Assembly: GCA_963717985.1 (NCBI GenBank) | Contig: CAVQYC010000003.1 | Location: 1-64,000, forward strand | Length of the DNA: 64,000 nt | Reading direction: 5' to 3' | DNA from: BOG-1155 sp963717985 | GTDB taxonomy: Bacteria; Desulfobacterota; Syntrophorhabdia; Syntrophorhabdales; WCHB1-27 | Part shown: positions 1-7,721 of the stretch, piece after piece | Numbering within the stretch: the first letter of the stretch is position 1 | Layout: each line of letters opens with the position of its first letter | Notes under the pieces: model-generated | What the model was told of the DNA's origin: nothing | Databases searched by the model: none | What the model saw: the letters and a program-made list of their open reading frames with translations, nothing else | Translations under genes and position numbers: made by a program

Positions 1-230
1 GAAAAAACGTACAGGTTCTGGAAAATAAATTTCTCTCACTTTCAGATACCATTCTTCACGTGCCTGAGAAGTCCGTATGCGAGAAGTAGTAGTGAAGTAG
101 GTGAGCTGCTTTTCCCGGCCGGAGAGATTTTCGATGGATGGCGCGAAAAGATCCCGGCCGGTGTCCCACCGAGAATTGGCTTGCCATTGCTGTAGGACCG
201 GCATAAGATAGGGAGATTCAGAGGAAGCGG

Positions 231-2189
231 TTGAGGCATAGAAAAATCATCCTCATCATAGGGCTCGTCATTACCCTCTTTTATGCAGGTTGTCTGATGC
301 AAAAGGCCCTGCCCCTGGAGAGGCTGGAGCTTCTCCTCTACGACCTCAGGTACCAGTTGCGCGGCAGGATAGCGCCTCCCGGCGACGTCGTGATCGTCGC
401 CATAGACGACAGGAGTATCGAGAGGATCGGCCGTTGGCCCTGGGAGAGGAAGAGGCTCGCGGAGATCGTCGGTCTGCTGAAAGAGATGGGCGCGAAGGTT
501 GTGCTCATGGATATCATATGCGCGGAACCGGCGCCCGGCGACGCCGCGCTTTGCGATGCGATCGGGCGGGCGGGGAACGTCCTTCTGCCCATCGTTTTTA
601 CGTTCAAGGGCGGAACGCGGCTTATCGAGAACGAAAACCTCTCCAGATGGTCCATCCCCATGATCAGGAATATGGATAACCTGCGGATCTTCCCTCCCAT
701 TTCCGCCCCCGATGTCCTGCTCACCCTTGACCGCATCGCCAGCCGCGCCGCCGGCCTCGGCCATATCACCATGATACCGGACGGAGACGGCGTGCTGCGG
801 TGGGAGGTTATGGCCGTCGAGTACAACGGTGAATTCTATCCCTCCATCGATCTCCAGGCGGCGCGCCTCTTTTATAATCTTCCTCAGGAGGCGCTCATCG
901 TGGATGCCGCCAGGGGCATCCAACTCGGCGATATCTTTATCCCTACGGACTCCTGGCACCGCTTGTTGATCCACTATTACGGGCCCGCGAACACCTTTCC
1001 CCACATATCCGCGGCCGACCTCTTGGAGGGGAAGACGGACCGCTCTCTTGTAAAGGGCAAAATCGTGCTCGTCGGAGCAACGGCAACAGGTATTTATGAC
1101 ATAAGGGTCACCCCGACGTCCCCGGTGATGCCGGGCATCGAGAAGCACGCCAGCGTGGTCGCGTCTATCCTAGAACGGAGGTTCCCGGAGCGGACAAAGA
1201 AGGCGACGAGCCTTCTCGTGCTGCTTACCTCGGGCATACTCTTCTCCTTCTGCATGCTGCGGGCAAGGGCGACCCTGGGCGCCATACTGGCGTTCCTCTT
1301 CATATCGGCGATATTCTTCGCAGGCTACTGGCTGTTTTTCCGCAACGGGCTCTGGATCGACATCTCCTTTTCAGGTCTGAACCTGCTCTCCATCTATTTG
1401 GTCGTAACGGCCTTCAGGTTCACCATGGAGGAGCGCTACGCCAAAAAGATAAGGGGTATGTTCTCAAGCTACGTCACCGAAAGGGTAGTCAACGAGCTTA
1501 TCAATAATCCCGATCTTGCGAGGCTCGGGGGCTCGCGAAGGGAAATCACCGTGCTCTTTTCGGATGTGTTGGCCTTTACCCCCTTCTCCGAAAGACATTC
1601 CCCTGAGGAGGTGGTGTCGCTGCTCAACGAATACCTGGGGGAGATGGCGCAGGTGATCTTTTCATGGGAAGGCACCCTCGACAAATTCATCGGAGATGCG
1701 ATTCTGGCGTTTTGGGGGGCGCCCCTCAGCCAGGAAGATCATGCCGAGCGGGCCGTCAAGTGTGCCGTCGACATGATCGAACACCTCAAGAGACTTCAGG
1801 CGAAGTGGAAGACGGAAGGGAAGGAGCCCTTTGACAGCGGCATCGGCGTCAATACAGGTGAAGTCCTGGTGGGCAACATCGGCGCCGAAGGCAAAAAGAT
1901 GGACTACACGGTCATTGGCGATCACGTCAACCTTGGGTCGCGGGTCGAGGGTCTCACGAGAAAATACGGATGCCACATCGTCATTACGGAGTACACCCTC
2001 GACAGATTGAGGGAATCGATCAGGGACGGCAAGCTCGCCGGGCTGAAGGTGACCGGGCTCGACCGCGTCGCGGTCAAAGGGAAGGAACGACCTGTGGCGA
2101 TCTATGAAGTGGCCGCCGCACCCAAAAACGAACGGACGGTCATTGTCGAATGCCCTTCCGACGCGGTCGTGCATCTCACGGAAAAATAA
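231..2189 (+). CDS. CHASE2-domain membrane adenylate cyclase
   Basis: A class III nucleotide cyclase that senses an extracytoplasmic signal and makes cAMP. The 652-residue product has an N-terminal membrane helix (about 5-25), a periplasmic CHASE2 domain (about 30-320, with the typical ..VVIVAIDDRSIERIGRWPW.. start), two to three membrane helices (about 325-405) and a C-terminal catalytic domain (about 435-630). Visible catalytic features are FSDVLAF and DKFIGDAILAFWG, which supply the two metal Asp, then KMDYTVIGD and VNLGSR. Lys in DKF and Asp in MDYT are the pair expected for ATP rather than GTP selectivity. FSDVLAF differs from the usual FSDIRGF at two positions. Translation starts at a TTG at 231; no nearby ATG fits better. 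It stands alone on its strand, with the riboswitch-controlled gene downstream. Family confidence is high; the signal is unknown. Confidence 0.9.
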   Translation: MRHRKIILIIGLVITLFYAGCLMQKALPLERLELLLYDLRYQLRGRIAPPGDVVIVAIDDRSIERIGRWPWERKRLAEIVGLLKEMGAKVVLMDIICAEPAPGDAALCDAIGRAGNVLLPIVFTFKGGTRLIENENLSRWSIPMIRNMDNLRIFPPISAPDVLLTLDRIASRAAGLGHITMIPDGDGVLRWEVMAVEYNGEFYPSIDLQAARLFYNLPQEALIVDAARGIQLGDIFIPTDSWHRLLIHYYGPANTFPHISAADLLEGKTDRSLVKGKIVLVGATATGIYDIRVTPTSPVMPGIEKHASVVASILERRFPERTKKATSLLVLLTSGILFSFCMLRARATLGAILAFLFISAIFFAGYWLFFRNGLWIDISFSGLNLLSIYLVVTAFRFTMEERYAKKIRGMFSSYVTERVVNELINNPDLARLGGSRREITVLFSDVLAFTPFSERHSPEEVVSLLNEYLGEMAQVIFSWEGTLDKFIGDAILAFWGAPLSQEDHAERAVKCAVDMIEHLKRLQAKWKTEGKEPFDSGIGVNTGEVLVGNIGAEGKKMDYTVIGDHVNLGSRVEGLTRKYGCHIVITEYTLDRLRESIRDGKLAGLKVTGLDRVAVKGKERPVAIYEVAAAPKNERTVIVECPSDAVVHLTEK

Positions 2190-2269
2190 CGTGCCGGTTC
2201 GGCGACCCGAAGCGGCGCCCTCTTGACCGCGGTCACGAAAGGTATTCACCGAGAACTGCTGTTTTTTCC

Positions 2270-2296
2270 TTGACATATAGTCATGCATAGTATAAT
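2270..2296 (+). promoter_or_regulatory. sigma70-type promoter ahead of the riboswitch
   Basis: A perfect TTGACA (2270-2275) and a perfect TATAAT (2291-2296) are separated by 15 bases, shorter than the ideal 17. They lie just upstream of the GEMM aptamer at 2310, so transcription should begin within or just before the aptamer. This is a sequence-based prediction. Confidence 0.65.
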
Positions 2297-2309
2297 TATA
2301 AGTATGTTT

Positions 2310-2438
2310 GCAACAACAATGTGCTGAAGCCTTACCATCCGTGAGGGTGGGACGGAAAGCCACCGGGTCTCAGGCATCTAAGCCGAGTACGCTCATCAGC
2401 CAGACAGCGGGGCTGCTTGATTCATCAGCCTTTGTTGC
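2310..2438 (+). promoter_or_regulatory. GEMM-I class riboswitch (cyclic dinucleotide aptamer)
   Basis: The closing helix P1 is GCAACAA (2310-2316) with TTGTTGC (2432-2438), continued by GCTGA (2323-2327) with TCAGC (2425-2429). Inside lies CCATCC-GTGA-GGGTGG, a stem capped by a GNRA tetraloop, followed by the diagnostic GGGACGGAAAGCCACCGGGT block. The second arm ends in AGACAGCGGGGCTGC. These match the GEMM-I consensus, whose tetraloop docks on the second arm. Known GEMM-I riboswitches bind c-di-GMP, and a Geobacter-type subclass binds 3',3'-cGAMP. I cannot assign the ligand by eye. The element sits between a strong promoter and the FecR/PEP-CTERM gene, so it probably controls that gene. No clear terminator hairpin is visible in the expression platform (2439-2570), so translational control or an unseen fold is possible. 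Confidence 0.85.
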
Positions 2439-2569
2439 GGGGTAATGGCGATGCGTAAGCTGGCTCTCCCTTGAAGCGTTTATTAGGGCACTTTGCAAGA
2501 ACAATTGCCGATTCGCCCCCACTCTCCCCGCACCTTCATTCGGCTCGGGTACCTGGGAAAAGTTGGGGC

Positions 2570-4819
2570 GTGCCGGACCCGTGCGTTATTTTGAGAAATG
2601 CCCTCGCCTTCTTTGCTTTTGTAATGCTCCTCTCATCCGCTGCCGCCTTTGCCGCTCCTTGCGGGAAGATCACCCATATGGAGGGCCTGGTGGACGTGCT
2701 GCGTCCGGGCAAGAACATCGCCACCCAGGCTTCTCCGGGAGATCCCGTGGAGGTGGGGGATATCTACAGGGCAAGAACTGCGAGCAAAGCAGAGGTTACC
2801 TTCCTTAACCGGAACGTCCTGAGGATCGGCCCGGCCACCAGGGTCGAGATCAAGGAGTATATGGTTGGGGGCGGAAAGAACAGCAATGTGATAAGGCTTT
2901 ACAGCGGTAAAGTCCAGGCTGTCTCGGCAGATGACCTGGCGAAAAGGATTGTAGCCTTAGCCGAGGGAAGCAAATTCGAAGTACATACGGAGAACGCGGT
3001 TGCCGGTGTAAGGGATACAAACATGCTCGTGGGGTTCGAAGGGCACACCACGACAGTGATCTTCCTCTCCGGAAGAGGCTACCTGTATAATCCCCACTTT
3101 CCAAAGGTGATCCGGTCTTTAATCTCGCGGTACATCTCGACCGTTTCAGGATCCGGTGGATACCCTACCGAGCCGAAACCCGCCAATGACGCACTGATAA
3201 GAAGCTTTCTTCGAGACCTAACCTCCCAGAGATGGGAAGGAGGCCCTCCGGGAACCGGTGGGACCACAGGAACGGGGACTCCTCCAGGGAACGGAGGGGA
3301 CCAGGACCCTCCGGGCACGGATCCGGACCCTCAGGACCAGGACCCTCCACCTGAAGGGCCCGTTCCGATGCTCCCTCCGCCGGTTGATCAAGCTAATGCG
3401 TTTCAGTTCGTACAGGACATATCCCTGCTTCTTGCACTTCAGAGCGCCCAATCTCAAAAGGGGTCGACGAGCCTGGCCGGCTACTCCAACTACTGGGAGG
3501 GCGGAAGCGGCAAATGGAGTGACGGCACAAAGTGGAGCCTGGGCCACCCGCCGCTGGCCGGCGGCAGCATAGGGCTCGTGTCCGCCCCCGGCACGACGGT
3601 CGTGTACGACGCCGCATCAACCGTAGAATGTGGTTCTCTCACCATCGATTCGACAAGCGGCGGACCTGTGATCCTTTCCGTCGGGCAGGGGTCGCTGGCG
3701 ACTCAGCTCCTGACCGTGGGCCAGTTCAACGCGGGAACCCTCGACCTCTCCGGGGGGGGATCCGTGAGCTCCCTGGCGATCGTGCTCGGGATGAACAGCG
3801 GGAGCACGGGCACCTTCAACCAGGGATACGCCGAAGGTCTGGGCCCGACGACCGACGGCGGCGCTGTCCTGGTATCGGGTAATCTTTATATCGGCGGCTG
3901 CCCGGGGGTTGCCGCCGGCGGCACCGGCACTTATAACCTTTACAGTGGCAGCCTGATTGTAACGGGCAACACCTACGTGGGCTACTCGGGACAGGGCTAC
4001 TTTAACCAGGGTAAGGCCTCCCCCGGGGGCACATTCAAGACGGCCAATCTCTACCTGGGCTACAACGCCGGCAGCAAAGGCACCTATAACCTCTACAACG
4101 GCAGCCTGACCGTAACCCCCGGCAGCATCTACGTGGGCTACAACGGATTGGGCGTGTTTTACCAGCACGGTGGCACTGTTACGGTAAACAATGCAAACAG
4201 TGGCCTTATCATCGGCAGTACGGGCTCCTACGACTTTGAGGGGGGGCAGCTCCAGGTAGCGGGAACTCTTCTCAACAACGGCTCCCTCACGGTCAACGGG
4301 AATTCGTCGAGCGGAGACCTCTTCCAGGTAGGAGCTCTCACAAGCGCCGGCCTACTGCAGGGTTTCGGCACGATCGCAGGTGATGTCTCTGTCACAGGCG
4401 GCATAGTGCATCCGGGCAGCTCACCGGGCGTACTGACCATTACCGGCAACTACACGCAGAGCGCGGGCACCCTGAACATCGACATTACGAACGATAGTAG
4501 TTACAGCCGACTGGTTGTCATGGGCAAGGCAAGGCTCGCGGCGTACCTGTATGTGTCGCTTCTGCCCGGCGCGCAGATCCATAATGGCGAAATTTTCGAT
4601 ATAGTCCACGCTACGCTGGGGCTTTCCGGCACGCTTTCACCCGAGGGATCGTATTTCACGGAAGGCAGTTCCTTCTACTTCAGCCTTGACCCCACCTCCA
4701 CGGACCTCTTCCTCATCGCTCATGGGGACTATTCCAGCGTCCCCTTGCCGCCCGGCTTACTCTTTCTCGCTCCGGGACTTGCGGGTCTCGCAGCGTTCAG
4801 AAGGAGATTCAAGAAATAA
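2570..4819 (+). CDS. FecR-domain repeat surface protein with PEP-CTERM-like tail
   Basis: Likely an exported surface or matrix protein. After a signal peptide (hydrophobic RNALAFFAFVMLLSSAAAFA) comes a FecR-like domain (..ITHMEGLVDVLRPG.. to ..NAVAGVRDTNMLVGF..), a Pro/Gly/Asp-rich linker and a long repeat region. The repeats are built on GTYNLYSGSLIVTG / YVGYSGQGYFNQ units and resemble autotransporter or PEP-CTERM passenger repeats. The C-terminus is VPLPPGLLFLAPGLAGLAAF followed by RRRFKK: a proline motif, one hydrophobic helix and basic residues, as in exosortase sorting signals. No exosortase gene lies in this window. The open frame extends to a TTG at 2471, but the GTG at 2570 (GGGG four bases upstream) or the TTG at 2591 puts the signal peptide at the N-terminus; I chose 2570. 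The GEMM-I riboswitch upstream suggests control by a cyclic dinucleotide. The ligand and partners are unknown. Confidence 0.8.
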   Translation: MPDPCVILRNALAFFAFVMLLSSAAAFAAPCGKITHMEGLVDVLRPGKNIATQASPGDPVEVGDIYRARTASKAEVTFLNRNVLRIGPATRVEIKEYMVGGGKNSNVIRLYSGKVQAVSADDLAKRIVALAEGSKFEVHTENAVAGVRDTNMLVGFEGHTTTVIFLSGRGYLYNPHFPKVIRSLISRYISTVSGSGGYPTEPKPANDALIRSFLRDLTSQRWEGGPPGTGGTTGTGTPPGNGGDQDPPGTDPDPQDQDPPPEGPVPMLPPPVDQANAFQFVQDISLLLALQSAQSQKGSTSLAGYSNYWEGGSGKWSDGTKWSLGHPPLAGGSIGLVSAPGTTVVYDAASTVECGSLTIDSTSGGPVILSVGQGSLATQLLTVGQFNAGTLDLSGGGSVSSLAIVLGMNSGSTGTFNQGYAEGLGPTTDGGAVLVSGNLYIGGCPGVAAGGTGTYNLYSGSLIVTGNTYVGYSGQGYFNQGKASPGGTFKTANLYLGYNAGSKGTYNLYNGSLTVTPGSIYVGYNGLGVFYQHGGTVTVNNANSGLIIGSTGSYDFEGGQLQVAGTLLNNGSLTVNGNSSSGDLFQVGALTSAGLLQGFGTIAGDVSVTGGIVHPGSSPGVLTITGNYTQSAGTLNIDITNDSSYSRLVVMGKARLAAYLYVSLLPGAQIHNGEIFDIVHATLGLSGTLSPEGSYFTEGSSFYFSLDPTSTDLFLIAHGDYSSVPLPPGLLFLAPGLAGLAAFRRRFKK

Positions 4820-4824
4820 AACGG

Positions 4825-4860
4825 CCGGGCGCCGTTGCGAGTTTCCGGCGCCCGGTAGTT
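4825..4860 (+). terminator. hairpin terminator after the FecR/PEP-CTERM gene
   Basis: CCGGGCGCC (4825-4833) pairs perfectly with GGCGCCCGG (4847-4855) across a 13-base loop, starting six bases after the stop codon. The following T-run is weak (TAGTTTCAC), so termination may be partial. Confidence 0.6.
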
Positions 4861-4917
4861 TCACTTATTTTCCCTCCACGGCCTTTACCCGCGCCTCTAT
4901 CATGCCGATAATAGGGT

Positions 4918-6009
4918 ATGCGCGGGATGATCGAGACGGCCATGGAGTCTACGAAGGGCGTCGATAGGCGGACGTTCTTCAGGCGGTTTGCCCAGGTTGC
5001 AGGCATCATGGCAGCGGCCGGGACCGGCACGCTCGGTGCGTCCCCCACGGCTGCCTTTTTCTCTTCCGGACCAAAGGTCGACCCCAGGTGGCGGCCCCTG
5101 GTCTCCGCCCTCAAGGATTACGTGACCGGCGCCTACGTGAAATACGACGGGGCACAAGCAGAAAGTGCCCTTGCGCTGCTCGAAGCCAACGGCATCACGG
5201 AAGATGACGTGAGCCCCCTGCAAAACTCGAACCGCTTTCTCATGCCGAAAGGCATGTTTCTCACCTATTTCTACATTGAATCGCCCACAGCCATGCCGGT
5301 GATCAAACTCTTCCACATAGCCGGGCGCGACCGCTTTGACGGATTCACCGTGGACGGCCGGAAGAGGACCAGTCTTTTCGGCAGGAAACTGGAGGTGTAT
5401 GACCGCGTCCTCCTCGGCGAAGAGGTCTTTTCAACGATAGATGTTCCTCCCGTTGCCCTGCCCTATAATCTTGCCCCCAAGGAGTCCTCGAAACCTGACT
5501 GGGTGATTGCCATTCCCTATAAATGGATTCATGACCATTACGGAATGCGGGCCGCAGACTTGGAGCAGCGCCTCGTGGAGGAGCTGACGATCCATGAGAT
5601 CACCCATATAGTCCACCACACGAGGGATGAACTGCTTCCGTTCCTGGCCCAGTTCGGCTACAAAATGGACGATGACCGGCCCATGAGCAGTGTGGACGAC
5701 CTGATCGGCTACCTGAAAACCAAACTCCCCACCCGTCATCAGGCAGAGCGCCTGATACTGGAGCGGATCTACCACGCAGATGCCTACTACGGAAGCTCCG
5801 GCAACGTCGCCCATCTCAACGCGCTGAAACAGATCAAGGATGGACTCGTCACCTTATCGGAAGAAGTGAGTAAGCGTGATTCATCATATCCCAGGAACCC
5901 GCTCAAGATTTCCGACCAGCAGTGCTACGCGAGCATGGCCCTGCTCTATCACAGGGCCGTGGAACGACTGGCCGTCCTGAAAGACCGTTCCTGGGATTCT
6001 CCCACTTAG
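4918..6009 (+). CDS. Tat-exported protein with an HEXXH zincin-like motif
   Basis: The 363-residue product begins with a twin-arginine signal: DRRTFFRRF at about residues 16-24, then a hydrophobic Ala/Gly-rich stretch. It should therefore be exported folded. The mature part contains HEITH at 226-230 inside ELTIHEITHIVHH, which fits the zinc-binding HEXXH motif of metallopeptidases, with several acidic residues downstream as possible third ligands. I do not recognise the family, so a peptidase role is an inference from one motif. It follows the FecR/PEP-CTERM gene by about 100 bases on the same strand, separated by a terminator-like hairpin. ATG at 4918 and ATG at 4927 are both possible starts; either leaves the Tat motif near the N-terminus. 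Confidence 0.7.
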   Translation: MRGMIETAMESTKGVDRRTFFRRFAQVAGIMAAAGTGTLGASPTAAFFSSGPKVDPRWRPLVSALKDYVTGAYVKYDGAQAESALALLEANGITEDDVSPLQNSNRFLMPKGMFLTYFYIESPTAMPVIKLFHIAGRDRFDGFTVDGRKRTSLFGRKLEVYDRVLLGEEVFSTIDVPPVALPYNLAPKESSKPDWVIAIPYKWIHDHYGMRAADLEQRLVEELTIHEITHIVHHTRDELLPFLAQFGYKMDDDRPMSSVDDLIGYLKTKLPTRHQAERLILERIYHADAYYGSSGNVAHLNALKQIKDGLVTLSEEVSKRDSSYPRNPLKISDQQCYASMALLYHRAVERLAVLKDRSWDSPT

Positions 6010-6039
6010 TATCCCCCCTTCCCGGCCACGCCGCCGGCC

Positions 6040-7275
6040 TCACTCCGCGTCGGGATACTGGAGGGCCACGTTCCTGAAATTGGGGAAGGCGGCAAAAAAG
6101 GCCTCGACGACCTCGGGGTCGAAGGCCCTTCCCGATTCGGCCCTTATCTCGTCGAGCGCCCGTGTTTCTTCGTACGCCTCTTTATAGCATCTCCGGGAGC
6201 AGAGAGCATCGTAGACGTCGGATACGCTCACGATGCGGGCAAGGATAGGTATCTCCTGGCCCCGTTTGCCCCTCGGGCGTCCCGTCTCGCTACCCCCCAG
6301 GGCGCTCATAACCTCACCGGTCAGCAGGTCAATATGTCCGGGGTACCCCTTTCCATCCCACCGCTCGTGATGATTACCGGCTACGAGGAAGGCCACCTCG
6401 TCGAAATCCGAGTGCTTCTCGAAAAAGAGGCTCGCGCCCAGCCTCGTATGTTCCTTGATGGTCCCGAATTCGGATTCGTCCAACCGGCCCGGCTTTTTCA
6501 GGATGGTATCGGGAATGCCTATCTTTCCGACGTCATGGAGCATGGAGGCCATTCTGAGGACGTCCTTGGTTTTCTCGATGCTTGCCTTGTCGACGTCTCT
6601 TGCCTTTGCCCATGCCTCGTAGATCTCGATAGCGTAGCCCGCTACCCGGTTTACGTGGGCCCCGGTCTCTTTTGGGTCGTGCATCTCGGCCATCTTGATC
6701 ATTCTGAGAATGATGGAGCGGGTCAACTGGGCACGCTCCAGGGCGGTCGCGGCGATGTTCGCAAAATAGCGGAGATAGAACTCGACGTCACCGGGGAAGG
6801 GCACGGTCTCGCCCTCCGGGGTCTTCGCGTTGATGAGCTGCAGCACGCCAATGATCTCGTTGTTGCTCTCCAGGGGAAGGGACAGGACGGAAGTCGTCCG
6901 GTAGTTCGACATCCTGTCGAATTCGGCGTTGAAGACATAGGGAGAACCGGGCTGCAGCGCGTATGCGTCCGGGATGTTGAGCGCCTTGCCCGTCGTTGCC
7001 ACGTAGCCGACGATGGAAGAACTGCTGAGCGGCACTGTAAAGCGCGTATGTATGAGCTTTCTTCCCGGCCCCAGCCGTTTCTGGAGCGTCTCGTTCTGTA
7101 CGCACCTGAAGGTAAGCCTGTCATCCTCTTTTACGTAAATCGATCCTCCATCGGCACCGGTGAAGGCGCGTGCCTTCGCGAGGATGCTGTCGAGGAGCAT
7201 ATCGATATCCTTCGTCTGGTTGATCTCTGTGCTGAGGTCTATGATCTCTCTCAGTCCTGTATCGTCCTTACTCAT
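6040..7275 (-). CDS. GAF / HD-GYP cyclic-dinucleotide phosphodiesterase
   Basis: A soluble signalling enzyme of 411 residues. An N-terminal GAF sensor domain (about 20-185, ..DGGSIYVKEDDRL.. and ..SVLSLPLESNNEIIGVLQLINA..) is followed by an HD-GYP domain (about 190-405). The metal-binding HD is in MLHDVGKIGIPD (H247, D248), and the second signature HHERWDGKGYP lies at 302-312. Both are intact, so hydrolysis of c-di-GMP (or 3',3'-cGAMP in some family members) is expected. No receiver domain or membrane helix is present, so input comes through the GAF ligand. Its start codon overlaps the stop of the pentapeptide-repeat gene (ATGA at 7272-7275), indicating a two-gene operon. It lies close to the GEMM-I riboswitch and could lower that riboswitch's ligand. 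Confidence 0.9.
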   Translation of the reverse strand: MSKDDTGLREIIDLSTEINQTKDIDMLLDSILAKARAFTGADGGSIYVKEDDRLTFRCVQNETLQKRLGPGRKLIHTRFTVPLSSSSIVGYVATTGKALNIPDAYALQPGSPYVFNAEFDRMSNYRTTSVLSLPLESNNEIIGVLQLINAKTPEGETVPFPGDVEFYLRYFANIAATALERAQLTRSIILRMIKMAEMHDPKETGAHVNRVAGYAIEIYEAWAKARDVDKASIEKTKDVLRMASMLHDVGKIGIPDTILKKPGRLDESEFGTIKEHTRLGASLFFEKHSDFDEVAFLVAGNHHERWDGKGYPGHIDLLTGEVMSALGGSETGRPRGKRGQEIPILARIVSVSDVYDALCSRRCYKEAYEETRALDEIRAESGRAFDPEVVEAFFAAFPNFRNVALQYPDAE

Positions 7276-7589
7276 GAGGTAATAAGTTGATACCGTACCG
7301 GCGCCACAAAGTCAATACAAAAGTCCCGATTTGTTTCCGATCCCGTAGGGCCCACGTTAATCAAGTCCGCCCCGGTCAGCATGGCGCTGCCCAGATTTGA
7401 GTCAGACAGGTCGGCACGGACAAGTCTTGCACCACTCAGGTCAACGCCGTTCAAGTCTGCGCCCGACAGATTGCATCCGGAACATGCATTCGTTGTTTTA
7501 ATCCGTTCAACCTGATCCGCGTTGAATCCGTATACTGCATGTGCAAAAACGCATAACACGATGGCGGCAAGCCCTGGTCCTCTTTTCAT
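7272..7589 (-). CDS. small exported pentapeptide-repeat protein
   Basis: A 105-residue protein with an N-terminal signal peptide (MKRGPGLAAIVLCVFAHAVYG) followed by about eight A(D/N)LXX-type repeats (NLSGADLNGVDLSGARLVRA and onward), the pattern that folds into a right-handed quadrilateral beta-helix. CSGC just before the repeats may form a disulfide. The last 25 residues leave the repeat pattern. The stop overlaps the start of the HD-GYP gene by four bases, so the two are probably co-translated. Function is unknown; a periplasmic structural or binding role is only a guess. Confidence 0.75.
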   Translation of the reverse strand: MKRGPGLAAIVLCVFAHAVYGFNADQVERIKTTNACSGCNLSGADLNGVDLSGARLVRADLSDSNLGSAMLTGADLINVGPTGSETNRDFCIDFVAPVRYQLITS

Positions 7590-7721
7590 AGGCGTTCTCT
7601 TTCGAAATATAACGGTCTCCCTATTCTCCGGTCTGCCTCCCGAGCCGTGGCTTCGCTCCCATCTTGAAAATCCCTATTTTCCTTTTCCCTTCCCATGCCT
7701 ATTGTAAACTGAAACAGTACA

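Noticed and set aside
176..191. sigma54-like promoter TTGGC...TTGCT before the cyclase
   Set aside because: The GG and GC elements are nine rather than ten bases apart, a spacing that normally inactivates sigma54 promoters.
42..1148. 368-codon minus-strand open frame
   Set aside because: Mostly antisense to the CHASE2 cyclase, with low-complexity Arg/Gly/Asp-rich translation.
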